Assembly: GCA_900317025.1 (NCBI GenBank)
Contig: ONFG01000003.1
Coordinates: 1 to 64,000, forward strand
Source: an uncultured Eubacteriales bacterium
GTDB taxonomy: Bacteria > Bacillota > Clostridia > Oscillospirales > Acutalibacteraceae
DNA: 64,000 nucleotides
Reading direction: 5' to 3'
The notes below the pieces were generated by a model. The model saw only the letters and a list, made by a program, of their open reading frames with translations, was not told where the DNA came from and ran no database searches. The translations under genes were made by a program, and so were the position numbers. Shown piece by piece: positions 33,886-43,315 of this stretch. How positions within the stretch are numbered: the stretch's first letter is position 1; the number at the start of each line of letters is the position of its first letter.

Positions 33886-35247
33886 TTACGTATCCCTCGC
33901 AGTAAATCGCATAAGCTCACCCGACCAGTGAAGCGGCACTGTACCCATTTCTCCGTGACGGTTTTTCGCTACAATGCACTCGCCCGAATCTCTGTCTTCC
34001 TCGTCGGAGCCGTCGCTCTCGCCGTCGTTGTAATAACCCTTTCTGTAAAGAAAGAGCACGATGTCGGCGTCCTGCTCGATCGAGCCGGAGTCTCTCATGT
34101 CGGAGAGCTGCGGGCGGTGGTCTGCTCGCTTCTCGCTCTCACGAGAAAGCTGAGAGAGCGTAATAACGGGAACGTTAAGCTCCTTCGCCATTATTTTAAG
34201 GTTTCTCGTGATCTCCGAGACCTCTTGAACTCTGTTTTCGATCCTCCTGCCGCTCTGGAGAAGCTGGAGATAATCTATTACGACGAGCTGGACGTTTTTT
34301 AGACGTCTGAGCTTCGCCTTCATTGCGGGCACGGTAATGCTCGGCGTATCGTCTAGGTACATCTCGGAGTGAGACAGCACGTCGCCCGCCGGGATAAGCC
34401 TACCCCATTCGTCGTCCGACATTTTTCCGGTCTTTATCTTCTGGCTCTCAATAGCGCCGAGCGTGGAGAGCAGTCGTGACGAAAGCTGCTCCTTCGACAT
34501 TTCGAGTGAGAAGAACGCGACTCTCTTATGAAGCTTCACGGCGGCGTGGCTCGCGATATTGAGAGCAAACGCTGTTTTACCCATACCGGGACGTGCCGCA
34601 AGAAGGATCAGGTCGGACTTGTTAAGGCCGGTTATATAGTTGTCGAGCGTCGAGATGCCGGTCGAGATCGGCTTTAACTCATCGCTTTCGGCGGAGTTGA
34701 GCATATCGAGCCTGTCGTAAGTCTCCTGGATAACGCTGGAGATGTGAACAAGCCCTTCAATATCCTTCCCCTGTCGGATATCAAATATACGCTGCTCGGC
34801 TGCGTCGATGAGAACGTCCGCTTCAACAACGTTTTCGAGCGTCTCTTCGATCGTCTTTCTGGAAGCCGCAACAAGCATACGCTTGTCATACGCTTCGCGT
34901 ATATGCGAAACGTAATCGGAGACGTTTTTCGATGAGATCGCGGACTGAACGATCTCGATAAAGTACGATTTATTGGTCGCTTCGTCAAAATCGGGTTCGT
35001 GGCGCAGCGCCTCCATAACGGTCTGGAAATCGACCGCCCTGCCCGCCGTATAAAGTTCGAGCATCACGCGGTAGATGACCTTGTGAACCTCGAGATAGAA
35101 ATAGTCGGGCTTGGGCAGAGTTACTACTACCTTTGACATACACTCCGGGTCGAGGACGATCGCGCCTAAAAGCGCCTGCTCCGACTCGGGGCTATATGGC
35201 AGCTTCATAGACGAATAAGCGCCGCTGCCGCTATCATGTTCTGCCAT
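33886..35247 (-). CDS. dnaC: Replicative DNA helicase (DnaB type, dnaC in Bacillus)
   Basis: A 453-residue hexameric replicative helicase. The N-terminal helical domain (about residues 15-115, PYSPESEQALLGAIVLDPE) binds primase. The RecA-like motor has Walker A AARPGMGKTAFALN, Walker B VIDYLQLL and the conserved SQLSRESEKR and FLYRKGYY segments. It lies between rplI and tilS in the order gdpP-rplI-dnaC typical of Firmicutes. No intein or other insertion. Confidence 0.96.
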   Translation of the reverse strand: MAEHDSGSGAYSSMKLPYSPESEQALLGAIVLDPECMSKVVVTLPKPDYFYLEVHKVIYRVMLELYTAGRAVDFQTVMEALRHEPDFDEATNKSYFIEIVQSAISSKNVSDYVSHIREAYDKRMLVAASRKTIEETLENVVEADVLIDAAEQRIFDIRQGKDIEGLVHISSVIQETYDRLDMLNSAESDELKPISTGISTLDNYITGLNKSDLILLAARPGMGKTAFALNIASHAAVKLHKRVAFFSLEMSKEQLSSRLLSTLGAIESQKIKTGKMSDDEWGRLIPAGDVLSHSEMYLDDTPSITVPAMKAKLRRLKNVQLVVIDYLQLLQSGRRIENRVQEVSEITRNLKIMAKELNVPVITLSQLSRESEKRADHRPQLSDMRDSGSIEQDADIVLFLYRKGYYNDGESDGSDEEDRDSGECIVAKNRHGEMGTVPLHWSGELMRFTARDT

Positions 35248-35304
35248 AGCTTCCCCTCCTATACCATCTCAAATGTTTTGTAAGCCGCTGTGTTCCGGCT
35301 AAGA

Positions 35305-35748
35305 TTATTCGCAGACCTGAACGAAGATCTTTGCGGCGATGCCGTTGTAGAGCTTTACCTCACTGTCGTAGGTGCCGTACTGCTTGATCTCGCCTGTGAT
35401 CGAGATCTTTCTCTTGTCGACCGTGATGTTGTAGCGCTGCTTGATCTCGTTTGCGATCTCCTTCGCGGTTATCGATCCGAAGAGCTTGCCCTCCTTGCCC
35501 GACTTTGCGTGGATAACGATCGTCTTTGCTTCGAGCTTCTCCTTCGCCTTCTTAGCCTCGGCGATCTGTGTGTCGATCTTGAACTGCTTAGAGTCGGCGG
35601 CGTTTTTTAGCTCGTTCATCGCCTGAGCGTTAGCCTCCTTCGCAAGCTTGCGGGGCAGCAGGAAATTCCTGGCGTAGCCGTCGCTCACGTTTACAAGCTC
35701 GCCCTTCTTGCCCGAGCCTTTTACGTCCTGTAATAATACTACCTTCAC
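35305..35748 (-). CDS. rplI: 50S ribosomal protein L9
   Basis: A 147-residue L9 with its N-terminal rRNA-binding domain ([32 protein letters not shown]), a long connecting helix rich in Lys, Glu and Ala, and the C-terminal domain with [11 protein letters not shown]. The start shares an ATGA overlap with the gdpP stop, a coupling seen widely in Firmicutes. Confidence 0.97.
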   Translation of the reverse strand: MKVVLLQDVKGSGKKGELVNVSDGYARNFLLPRKLAKEANAQAMNELKNAADSKQFKIDTQIAEAKKAKEKLEAKTIVIHAKSGKEGKLFGSITAKEIANEIKQRYNITVDKRKISITGEIKQYGTYDSEVKLYNGIAAKIFVQVCE

Positions 35749-37748
35749 TGTATGTTCCTCCTTTTGATAGAAGCCGTACTGTTGGAGGCCTTCTCCGAAA
35801 GCAGGTCTATCGCTTCAATAAGTTTCTTCTTTGCGTCCTCGAGCGGAATATCGCCTAGGTTCGCGCCTGCCATCGTCTGGTGACCGCCGCCGCCGAGGTG
35901 TTCCATCACGAGCTGGACGTTCAAGTCGCCGAGCGAGCGCGCGGAGATGCACGTATTGCCGAACGAGCGGTAGATCACGTAAGATGACTGTATATCTTTT
36001 ATACTGAGCAGCTCGTCGGCAGCCTGAGCCGCCGTGAGCCTCATGTTGCTCTGCTTGTTCATCTCGTCGTCGGCGATCGCGATAGCGCTGCTGCGATACG
36101 TTTTCGCCTCCGCGACGAGCTTTGCCCTCTGCCTGTAGGTCACGATCGAGTCTGAGAAAAGCCGCTTTACCTCGACCGTATCGGCGCCCTTGCGCTTTAA
36201 GAATGCCGCCGCCTCAAACGTGCTGACGCCCGTGCGCAGGACAAAGTTCTTCGTGTCGAGCATTATGCCGGCGAGAAGGGCCTCTGCCTCATAGCTTCCG
36301 AGCGCGTCTTCGTTGATATACTGCACAAGCTGCGTTACCATCTCGCAGGCGGACGACGCAAACGGCTCGTGAAAAAAAACGCAGGCATTCGAGATGTGGT
36401 TGACCATCATTCTGTGGTGGTCGATAACAACGACGTTTTTGCACATCTCGTAAAGCTCCGGATCCTCGACGAACGTCGGCGAGTGTGTGTCTACGATAAT
36501 CAGCAGCGTGCGGTCATTGACCTGCTTTCTGGCGTCGGCAGGGTCGACGAACACGTTTTTGTAGCCGTTTTCAAACAGGCGCTTGAGGAAAAGCCCCGTG
36601 AGCGTCGTTTCCTGATTTACAACGATCTTCACCCTGTGGTCTTTAAACGTCTTGGAGATCACGCTCCACATTCCGACGGCGGCGCCTACCGCGTCGAGAT
36701 CAGACGTCTGGTGACCCATGACAAAGATATTGTCGGATTCGTTTATCTTTTCCGTCAGCGACTTCGCAATAACGCGTGCCTTTACCTTCTCGTGCTTCTC
36801 GACGCCCTTTGCAACGCCGCCGAAGAACTCGTAATCGTCGCTATCCTTGATGACTGCCTGGTCGCCGCCGCGTCCGAACGCCATATCGAGCGCGTCGAGC
36901 GAGCGCTTCTCACACTCCGCCAGGCTGTCGCTGCCACGGCCGATGCCGAGAGAGATCGTCGTTACGATCTGAGACGAATCGGAGACTCCTATGCTGCGCA
37001 CGCGGTCAAGAAGGCTGAATTTGTCGCTGATTGCGGTGCAGAGGCTCTTTTCGCTAATAATAACCTTGTAGCGCCCCGCGGAGCTTTTGGAATAGACGCC
37101 GCCGCAGGAAACGACCCATTTTTTTATGATCGTCTCAACTCTGATGAGAGCGAGCGTGACGTCGTCGTCGGAGCTATTGCGCTCGAAATCGTCTCTGTTG
37201 TCGAGGCTGATCGTTGCAACGACCGGTCTTGTGTCGATGTAGAGCTTCGCCGTTTTCTTGTACTCCGTGTCGTCAACGTAGTAGAATACGATGCCGTCGT
37301 CAACATCCGAAGCTAGCACGGTGTAGCTGTGCTCCCCCAGGTCGACGTCGACGCCCTTTCCGTCGGTGAACAAAGAGATATCCTTTTCGCTTATATAAGG
37401 GGCGATAGGGTCGCCCGAGCAGTCGGCCCCATTTGTGACCGACTCGCGAAACTTCGTATTGTACCAGAGAATGTCACCATGTTTGCCCGTTACGACAACG
37501 GGAACGGAGAATTTTTCGAGATACGACTTGTTGATACCCTTAATGCCGCTTACCGCCGCCTTTACGGTGCGGCGCACGTGACCCCTGTATCTGAACGCCA
37601 TCGCGATGAAAAACACCGCCGACAGCGACGCTAGCGTGATATCAAATACGAAAACATTGTGGTCGTAGCGCTTAGCAGTAAGCCCCAGTGCGATGAGCAC
37701 CGCGGAGAATACCAGGCAGTGCGGCTGAATGTAAAAGCGTCGCCTCAA
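35745..37748 (-). CDS. gdpP: Cyclic-di-AMP phosphodiesterase GdpP
   Basis: A 667-residue membrane phosphodiesterase. Two N-terminal membrane helices (about residues 10-55) are followed by a PAS-like domain (about 80-150), a degenerate GGDEF domain (about 165-305) and a DHH/DHHA1 phosphoesterase module. Metal-binding motifs include [25 protein letters not shown] and VVIDHHRMM, and [11 protein letters not shown] lies near the end. It hydrolyses c-di-AMP to pApA and so affects osmotic balance and wall stress. It lies 49 bp after rnj and is coupled to rplI. Confidence 0.95.
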   Translation of the reverse strand: MRRRFYIQPHCLVFSAVLIALGLTAKRYDHNVFVFDITLASLSAVFFIAMAFRYRGHVRRTVKAAVSGIKGINKSYLEKFSVPVVVTGKHGDILWYNTKFRESVTNGADCSGDPIAPYISEKDISLFTDGKGVDVDLGEHSYTVLASDVDDGIVFYYVDDTEYKKTAKLYIDTRPVVATISLDNRDDFERNSSDDDVTLALIRVETIIKKWVVSCGGVYSKSSAGRYKVIISEKSLCTAISDKFSLLDRVRSIGVSDSSQIVTTISLGIGRGSDSLAECEKRSLDALDMAFGRGGDQAVIKDSDDYEFFGGVAKGVEKHEKVKARVIAKSLTEKINESDNIFVMGHQTSDLDAVGAAVGMWSVISKTFKDHRVKIVVNQETTLTGLFLKRLFENGYKNVFVDPADARKQVNDRTLLIIVDTHSPTFVEDPELYEMCKNVVVIDHHRMMVNHISNACVFFHEPFASSACEMVTQLVQYINEDALGSYEAEALLAGIMLDTKNFVLRTGVSTFEAAAFLKRKGADTVEVKRLFSDSIVTYRQRAKLVAEAKTYRSSAIAIADDEMNKQSNMRLTAAQAADELLSIKDIQSSYVIYRSFGNTCISARSLGDLNVQLVMEHLGGGGHQTMAGANLGDIPLEDAKKKLIEAIDLLSEKASNSTASIKRRNIQ

Positions 37749-37797
37749 TTCGCTTCAACTCCCTCTCTGCCGGGAAAGCGGCAGATGATTTATGGCT

Positions 37798-39606
37798 TTA
37801 AACGTCCATTATGATAGGAAGGATCATCGGGCTGCGGTGAGTCCTGTCATAGATCAGCTTTGAAACTCCGTCTTTGACGCGGTTCTTGATCGTAGTCCAG
37901 TCATGAACATTTTCATATGCGCAGTCGTAGAGGATATCGTCGACATTCGAGCGCACCTCGTCGAAAAGGTCCTCGGACTCTCTGACGTAAACGAAGCCTC
38001 TCGATACGATGTCCGGACCGGAGATGATGTTGCCGTTCTCGGTGTCGAGCGTTGCGACGATTATAAGGATACCGTCCTGACCGAGGTGTTTTCTGTCGCG
38101 AAGCACGATCGAGCCTACGTCGCCGACGCCGAGTCCGTCTACGAGCACCTTGCCCGCCTGAATGCTCGGAAGCTGCTTCAGGTAAGAGTCGTTAAGCTCC
38201 ACCACGTTGCCGATGTCGCCGATAAAGATATTTTTATGCTCCATGCCCATCGCGAGAGCGACCTCCGCGTGTTTGCGCAGGTGCTTCTGCTCGCCGTGAA
38301 CGGGAATGAAGAACTTTGGCTTTACAAGCCCGTGTATTATTTTAAGTTCCTCACGGCAGGCGTGACCGGAAACGTGAACCTCGTACATCGACTCATGTAC
38401 GACCTCGCAGCCCTTTTTGAGCAGCTCGTTCACAACGTTGCCGACAGCCTTTTCATTGCCGGGGATCGGATTTGCGGAAATGATGATGAAGTCGCCGAAG
38501 CCGACCTCTACCTTCTTGTGGTCGGAATAAGCCATTCTCGAGAGTGCGGACATAGGCTCGCCCTGCGTACCGGTCGTTACGAGTACGATCTCCTCCGGCG
38601 AATAGCGGCGGATCATATCAAGCTCGATGACAGTTTCGTCCTTGATGTTGATATAGCCGAGCTCCTTAGCGACGGAGACGTAGTTTATCATGCTTCTGCC
38701 GGAGAACGCGACCTTTCTGCCCGATTTTTCGGCGCAGTAGACGATCTGCTGGATACGGCTGATATTAGACGCAAATGTCGCGATGATGATGCGCTTCTTC
38801 TCGGCTCTTGCGAAAAGCCTCTCGAAAGACTCCCTGACCGTCTGCTCGGTCGGGGTAAAGCCGGGGCGCTCGGCGTTGGTCGAATCGGCAAGCAGAGCCA
38901 GAACGCCCTTGTTGCCAAGCTCGCCGAAGCGCGCAAGGTTGATCATACCGCCGTCGACGGGCGTGCAGTCGATCTTGAAGTCGCCCGTATGGACGATCGT
39001 TCCGGCGGGCGTATGGATAGCAACGCCGACGGAATCGGGGATCGAGTGGTTTACATGTATAAGCTCGACCTTCATACAGCCGAGCTTTATTGTGTCGCCC
39101 GCATTCACAACGTTAAGGCTGACGTGCTTATCGAGGTTGAACTCCTTGAGCTTGTTTTCGATAAGACCGATAGTCAGAGGCGTTCCGTAAACGGGGAACT
39201 TGACGCGGCTGAGCAAGAACGGCAGACCACCGATGTGATCCTCGTGACCGTGGGTAATGACGATACCCTTGATCCTGTCGGCGTTTTCCTCAACGTAGGT
39301 AAAATCGGGGATAACGAGGTCGACGCCAAGAAGATCGCCGTCCGGGAACGCCATACCGCAGTCGAGGATGAATATATCGTTCATGCACTCAAAGAGAGTG
39401 ATATTTTTTCCAATCTCGTTGAGGCCGCCGAGGAACATTATCCTGATCGGCGGCTTCTGCTCCTGCTTTTGAGCCGACTTGCCCTTTCCTTTTGCGGACT
39501 GCGGCTTATGGTGCTTGAAGTATTTCGCGCTCCTTGGTTTTACGCCGTTCTTTGTGTATGCCTTAGCTTTTCCGGTAGTATTCTGTTTTTTGTTGTTTGC
39601 ATTCAT
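37798..39606 (-). CDS. rnj: Ribonuclease J
   Basis: A 602-residue metallo-beta-lactamase/beta-CASP ribonuclease with 5'-3' exonuclease and endonuclease activity, central to mRNA decay and rRNA maturation in Firmicutes. The zinc motif is ITHGHEDHIGGLPF (about residue 112), followed by HTGDFKID, the beta-CASP core and a C-terminal domain. The N-terminal 45 residues are Lys-rich and low in complexity, unlike short-tailed RNase J1. ATG 39606 has an AGGAGG site. The promoter is about 400 nt upstream, and the leader between holds a folded RNA domain. Probably the first gene of a seven-gene unit. Confidence 0.96.
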   Translation of the reverse strand: MNANNKKQNTTGKAKAYTKNGVKPRSAKYFKHHKPQSAKGKGKSAQKQEQKPPIRIMFLGGLNEIGKNITLFECMNDIFILDCGMAFPDGDLLGVDLVIPDFTYVEENADRIKGIVITHGHEDHIGGLPFLLSRVKFPVYGTPLTIGLIENKLKEFNLDKHVSLNVVNAGDTIKLGCMKVELIHVNHSIPDSVGVAIHTPAGTIVHTGDFKIDCTPVDGGMINLARFGELGNKGVLALLADSTNAERPGFTPTEQTVRESFERLFARAEKKRIIIATFASNISRIQQIVYCAEKSGRKVAFSGRSMINYVSVAKELGYINIKDETVIELDMIRRYSPEEIVLVTTGTQGEPMSALSRMAYSDHKKVEVGFGDFIIISANPIPGNEKAVGNVVNELLKKGCEVVHESMYEVHVSGHACREELKIIHGLVKPKFFIPVHGEQKHLRKHAEVALAMGMEHKNIFIGDIGNVVELNDSYLKQLPSIQAGKVLVDGLGVGDVGSIVLRDRKHLGQDGILIIVATLDTENGNIISGPDIVSRGFVYVRESEDLFDEVRSNVDDILYDCAYENVHDWTTIKNRVKDGVSKLIYDRTHRSPMILPIIMDV

Positions 39607-39668
39607 TGGCAGATTTCCTCCTGTAGTGGGTCATTATAGTTTCTTCTGTCTTTTCTTCGGTTTACGAT

Positions 39669-39807
39669 ACCGGCGTTTAGTAAGCCCGACCCTCAGGCGT
39701 TCCGGAAAAACGATCCTTTCTGTGGGGAAAGCGTGTGACCCCACAGCGGCTGACTTACTCTACGCTTCCAATAGCAACGGTGCCTACGGAAGCTTCGGCT
39801 CGCCGGT
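39669..39807 (-). ncRNA. Candidate structured leader RNA of the RNase J operon
   Basis: As minus-strand RNA, ACCGGCG (39801-39807) pairs with CGCCGGT (39669-39675) and closes a 139-nt domain. Inside are a GCTTCC/GGAAGC hairpin (39788-39793 with 39764-39769), an AGTAAGTC/GGCTTACT helix (39752-39759 with 39679-39686) and, within that, the perfect hairpin CTGTGGGG/CCCCACAG (39720-39746). The second helix has a G-U pair on this strand that would be an A-C mismatch on the other, favouring the mRNA strand. It ends 62 nt before the rnj start. Not a riboswitch class I recognise. Confidence 0.55.
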
Positions 39808-39834
39808 AAAATAAAGATGTCTATAAAAAGCTCT

Positions 39835-39881
39835 CCGCTCTTGCGGCTCGCTGATATACATGATATTTCAGCAGTGCTGAA
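39835..39881 (-). other. Further hairpins in the rnj leader
   Basis: A CCGC/GCGG hairpin (39835-39846) and a 15-bp perfect palindrome TTCAGCAGTGCTGAA (39867-39881), which can also pair alternatively with CTGATAT upstream. Both lie between the rnj promoter and the main leader domain. Confidence 0.5.
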
Positions 39882-40014
39882 CCACCGTGTATGGCAGCGA
39901 TAATTCAAAATCGCGCGTTTTACGCATTCTTTTGGAAGGGATAATACCTATTATATCGTCTCTGCAATGTAAAAAAACGCGTAAAGCGTCTTCTGTGCAT
40001 AATAGAACAATTCT

Positions 40015-40043
40015 ATTGTAACTCAATAATGACCAATTGTCAA
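40015..40043 (-). promoter_or_regulatory. Sigma-A promoter of the rnj operon
   Basis: Minus-strand perfect -35 TTGACA (40038-40043) and -10 TACAAT (40015-40020), 17-bp spacing. It predicts a start near 40008 and a leader of about 400 nt. Confidence 0.85.
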
Positions 40044-40060
40044 GGAAATTGCGCCAAAGG

Positions 40061-40152
40061 TAGGCAAGCGCCGACAGGCAGTTCCGGTTTTACTTTTTGG
40101 TAAGGCTTAGTTGTTCTCCGCGCCGAGGGTCGGCTTTTTGCCGAAATCATAC
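40061..40152 (-). repeat. Dispersed intergenic repeat R1, copy 3
   Basis: Reverse-oriented R1 copy containing CTCGGCGCGGAGAACAACT and CAAAAAGTAAAACCGGAACT (minus-strand reading). It lies between the tsf terminator and the rnj promoter. Confidence 0.65.
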
Positions 40153-40189
40153 AGTTGCGTGGCTTGATCTGCAGGAAAACAGATAAGTC

Positions 40190-40223
40190 AAAAGGCAGAC
40201 TGATCATTATTACAGTCTGCCTT
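40190..40223 (-). terminator. Terminator of the rpsB-tsf operon
   Basis: Perfect 11-bp stem AAGGCAGACTG/CAGTCTGCCTT with a 10-nt loop, followed on the minus strand by TTTTGAC, 26 nt after the tsf stop. Confidence 0.85.
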
Positions 40224-40249
40224 GGGTAAGCTTTTTTATTATGGCAAAA

Positions 40250-41176
40250 TCACTTTACCATGTTAGCAACTTCTGCCGCGAAGTCGTCCTGACGCTTCTC
40301 GAGGCCTTCGCCCTTCTCGAAGCGAACGAACTTTGCGATCTCAAGCTTGCATCCGAGAGCCTTTGCGGTCTCCTTTGTGTAAGCGCCGACTGTCTTGGAG
40401 TTATCCTTTACGAACTCCTGGTCAACGAGGCAGTTCTCCTTATAGTACTTGCCCACCTTGCCCTCTACGATCTTAGCGAGAACCTGCTCGGGCTTGTTAG
40501 CCATCTTCGGATCCTGCTTCATCTGAGCTACCATAATCTCCTTCTCGTGAGCGATCACCTCAGCCGGAACTGCTGCTTCGTTGAGGTATGCCGTATTGAG
40601 AGCTGCGATCTGCATTGCAACGTCCTTGCCGTATGCAACGAAGTCTGCGTTCTTTGTATCAACGTCTGTGTCAAAGCCAACAAGTACGCCGATCTTGCCG
40701 CCTGCGTGAACGTATGCTACGCAGGGCATATCGTACTTCTCGAAGCGGCGGATCTTGATGTTCTCGCCGATCGTCTGGATCTTCTCTCTGAGAAGCTCCT
40801 CGACTGTCATCTCTGCGCCTGCAGCCTTGCAAGCCATGAGTGCGTCAACGTCTGCCGGGCTCTGAGCCATAACTGTCTCAGCAAGCTGAGAAACGAATGC
40901 CTGGAACTCTGCATTCTTTGCAACGAAGTCTGTCTCTGCGTTTACCTCGATAACAACGCCCTGTGTGTTGTCATCGTTTGTTACTGCGTAAGCAACGCCC
41001 TCTGCTGCAATTCTGTCAGCCTTCTTTGCTGCCTTTGCAAGACCCTGCTCTCTGAGAATATCGATAGCCTTGTCAACGTCGCCGTCAGCCTCTGTGAGTG
41101 CCTTTTTGCAGTCCATCATGCCGCAGCCCGTCTTGGCTCTGAGATCCATTACGTCTTTTGCTGTAAATGCTGCCAT
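40250..41176 (-). CDS. tsf: Translation elongation factor Ts
   Basis: A 308-residue EF-Ts, the nucleotide exchange factor for EF-Tu. The N-terminal module (FTAKDVMDLRAKTGCGMMDC) and the core motif AEGVAYAV, ending in VEVNAETDFVAKN, are conserved. ATG 41176 has a CGGAGG ribosome binding site; the open frame extends 27 codons upstream without support. It follows rpsB by 96 bp and ends at a strong terminator. Confidence 0.97.
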   Translation of the reverse strand: MAAFTAKDVMDLRAKTGCGMMDCKKALTEADGDVDKAIDILREQGLAKAAKKADRIAAEGVAYAVTNDDNTQGVVIEVNAETDFVAKNAEFQAFVSQLAETVMAQSPADVDALMACKAAGAEMTVEELLREKIQTIGENIKIRRFEKYDMPCVAYVHAGGKIGVLVGFDTDVDTKNADFVAYGKDVAMQIAALNTAYLNEAAVPAEVIAHEKEIMVAQMKQDPKMANKPEQVLAKIVEGKVGKYYKENCLVDQEFVKDNSKTVGAYTKETAKALGCKLEIAKFVRFEKGEGLEKRQDDFAAEVANMVK

Positions 41177-41272
41177 TGTACCGTACCTCCGAATAATTAT
41201 GATATAAAACCACGTAAACTGCGCCTTTTTAATAACGCAGTTTACGATAAAATTCATAGTGAAACGCCAAGA

Positions 41273-42001
41273 TTACTCTGCGTCTTCTTCCTTAGCCTCA
41301 ACGTCTGCTGCGCCCATCTGGCCCTCGTGGCCCTCGATGATAGCGTTAGCGATCGTGCCGGAAATGAGCTTAACTGCTCTGATAGCATCGTCATTGCCGG
41401 GGATAACGTAGTCGATCTCGTCCGGATCGCAGTTTGTGTCTACAATCGCAACGATCGGGATGCCCAGCTTCTTAGCCTCTGCAACAGCGATTCTCTCCTT
41501 GCGGGGATCTACGATAAAAAGTGCGCCCGGAATCTCGCCCATGTCTTCGATACCGCCCATGAACTTCTCGAGCTTCTCGATCTCGTGGCGAAGAGCGATA
41601 ACTTCCTTCTTCGGAAGGAGCTCGAATGTACCGTCAGCCTCCATTGCGCGGAGCTGCTTGAGACGAGCGATCCTGCGGCGGATAGTTGTGAAGTTTGTAA
41701 GCATACCGCCCAGCCATCTTGCGTTTACGTAGTAAGCGCCTGCTCTCTGAGCCTCTTCTTTAACGGACTCCTGAGCCTGCTTCTTTGTGCCTACGAAGAG
41801 AACGCTCTTGCCCTCTGCGGAGATGTCGCGAACGAAAGCGTAAGCTTCCTCAAGCTTCTTTACCGTCTTCTGAAGGTCGATGATGTAAATTCCGTTACGC
41901 TCCGTGAAGATGTACTCTGCCATCTTAGGGTTCCATCTTCTTGTCTGATGACCGAAATGTACGCCGGCCTCGAGGAGCTGCTTCATTGATACTACTGCCA
42001 T
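41273..42001 (-). CDS. rpsB: 30S ribosomal protein S2
   Basis: A 242-residue S2 with the family motifs [39 protein letters not shown] and [17 protein letters not shown], followed by a short acidic tail. ATG 42001 follows an AAGGAGG site. First gene of rpsB-tsf, with a promoter 130 bp upstream and a leader that can form a CTTGC/GCAAG hairpin (42049-42062), a place where S2 autoregulation would act. Confidence 0.97.
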   Translation of the reverse strand: MAVVSMKQLLEAGVHFGHQTRRWNPKMAEYIFTERNGIYIIDLQKTVKKLEEAYAFVRDISAEGKSVLFVGTKKQAQESVKEEAQRAGAYYVNARWLGGMLTNFTTIRRRIARLKQLRAMEADGTFELLPKKEVIALRHEIEKLEKFMGGIEDMGEIPGALFIVDPRKERIAVAEAKKLGIPIVAIVDTNCDPDEIDYVIPGNDDAIRAVKLISGTIANAIIEGHEGQMGAADVEAKEEDAE

Positions 42002-42135
42002 TTTTTAATCCTCCTTGGTTTTTCCTCCACAAGCGTCTTATCGGGAAACTTGCTCATGCAAGCACCAAACCGACCGTCTGCGCCCGTGTGTGTAATGCAA
42101 TAGCTGCCATCGGGTCTGCCCAATGACACCTAATA

Positions 42136-42164
42136 ATTATACTATATGTTTTCTCAAAATGCAA
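42136..42164 (-). promoter_or_regulatory. Sigma-A promoter of rpsB-tsf
   Basis: Minus-strand -35 TTGCAT (42159-42164) and -10 TATAAT (42136-42141), 17-bp spacing. Confidence 0.8.
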
Positions 42165-42211
42165 GAGGGTTACAGAAATTTTATTATTTTTCTTTGTCGA
42201 GGCGTTTGCGC

Positions 42212-42805
42212 TCAGTACCTGTCGTTTTCACGCTGCTTTGCGATACGAATCGCGTCTTCCGCCCGGAATTTCATCTCCCTGTTTTTCGAGGACATGAAAG
42301 CAAGTACCTCGGCAAGCTCTTCGCTGCTCTTACCTCCGCCCTTCAAATTGCATAAAACCCGGGGAGCTTTATCGTTTTTGCTCTTTACCGTCAAGGCTCG
42401 GGACGCTTCAGAGCCTTTATTTGTTATGACCGTCTCGTAAGCGGACTCGATATCGCTGTATTTCTCCATATATCCGGTATGATGGCCTATCGCCCACATT
42501 TCGCCGAGGATAAGCGCGCCGCCGAAGGCTTTTTTTCCGCCGTTCATATCGGCGAGAAGCGTCGGCAGATCCCCTTTTTGCCTTATCCTTTTGAGCAAGC
42601 GTTCAAAAGCGATGAAATCAAAAATGCCTACGAACAGGAATACTGCGCAGCAAAACAAAAGTATCGCCGCAGCCAAAGGAGAAGCATAGCCCCCCAAAAA
42701 AGCCGCGATAATAACAGCAAGCATGATCCCTCCCAGACCGGTCAGGAAGAAGCCGCCCGTCGGCATTGTGTATTTTTTCAGTTTTGAATAGTCACTGTGA
42801 TCCAT
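42212..42805 (-). CDS. Two-TM protein of local paralogous family, copy 3
   Basis: A 197-residue relative of the two genes at 6186-7333. Two membrane helices (about residues 15-70) precede the shared domain with GKKAFGGALILGEMWAIG and, in place of PGRGK, LKGGGKSSEEL. The C-terminus is longer and charged. It is unlinked to the other pair, 35 kb away, so the family has spread in this genome. Function unknown. Confidence 0.75.
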   Translation of the reverse strand: MDHSDYSKLKKYTMPTGGFFLTGLGGIMLAVIIAAFLGGYASPLAAAILLFCCAVFLFVGIFDFIAFERLLKRIRQKGDLPTLLADMNGGKKAFGGALILGEMWAIGHHTGYMEKYSDIESAYETVITNKGSEASRALTVKSKNDKAPRVLCNLKGGGKSSEELAEVLAFMSSKNREMKFRAEDAIRIAKQRENDRY

Positions 42806-42860
42806 ATTTTCTATGTTTCCTTTTCTTCTCTTTTTATATTACGATCAGGCTCTCTGCCGT

Positions 42861-43313
42861 TCATGAAAGCATTCCCGTCCCGGTGAGATACCCGACGATC
42901 ATAGCAGCGCGGCGCTCAAGCTGCGGCATTTCATTAAGGGCGAAATAACCGACGCCGGTGCTCTCGCCATCGTTCACGCGCAGCTCTCCCGTAACATTTT
43001 CCGCAAGGTAGAGCGCCGTTACGGTGTAAAGCTCGTCACCGTTGGGGTAGATGAAATGCAGTTCCTTCCCGGAGTATAGCTTTAGAAACTTAAAGCCTCC
43101 GGCGGTGAGGTTCGTTTCCTCTTTCAGTTCGCGCGCGGCAGTCTCTTCGAGCGATTCGCCAAGCTCGATAGCGCCGCCGGGCAAGCCCCATGTGCGCGTA
43201 TCGGAGCGGAGGGTCAGAAGCAGTCTGCCGTCCTTTATAACGGCGACCGTAGCCCCCGCCGTCAGCATCGGCGCATGACCGATGTATTTTCTCATATCGC
43301 TTATGTAGCTCAC
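42861..43313 (-). CDS. NUDIX hydrolase
   Basis: A 150-residue NUDIX enzyme with the complete box GGAIELGESLEETAARELKEET (G, E, RE and EE positions all conserved), so it should hydrolyse a nucleoside diphosphate linked to another group. The substrate is unknown. GTG 43313 is chosen: an AAAGGGG site lies seven bases upstream, and it starts two bases after the cytidine deaminase stop. The open frame further upstream lies antisense to nothing but overlaps the deaminase gene in another frame. Confidence 0.88.
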   Translation of the reverse strand: MSYISDMRKYIGHAPMLTAGATVAVIKDGRLLLTLRSDTRTWGLPGGAIELGESLEETAARELKEETNLTAGGFKFLKLYSGKELHFIYPNGDELYTVTALYLAENVTGELRVNDGESTGVGYFALNEMPQLERRAAMIVGYLTGTGMLS

Positions 43314-43315
43314 GT

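Noticed and set aside
37903..39639. 578-codon plus-strand frame opposite rnj
   Set aside because: Antisense shadow of the RNase J gene.
39693..39908. 71-codon minus-strand frame in the rnj leader
   Set aside because: No ribosome binding site, no recognisable protein features, and the same bases form nested hairpins, so I treat the stretch as RNA structure.
40241..41989. 582-codon plus-strand frame opposite tsf and rpsB
   Set aside because: Leu/Cys-rich shadow of strongly biased codons in two conserved genes; no homology or start signal.
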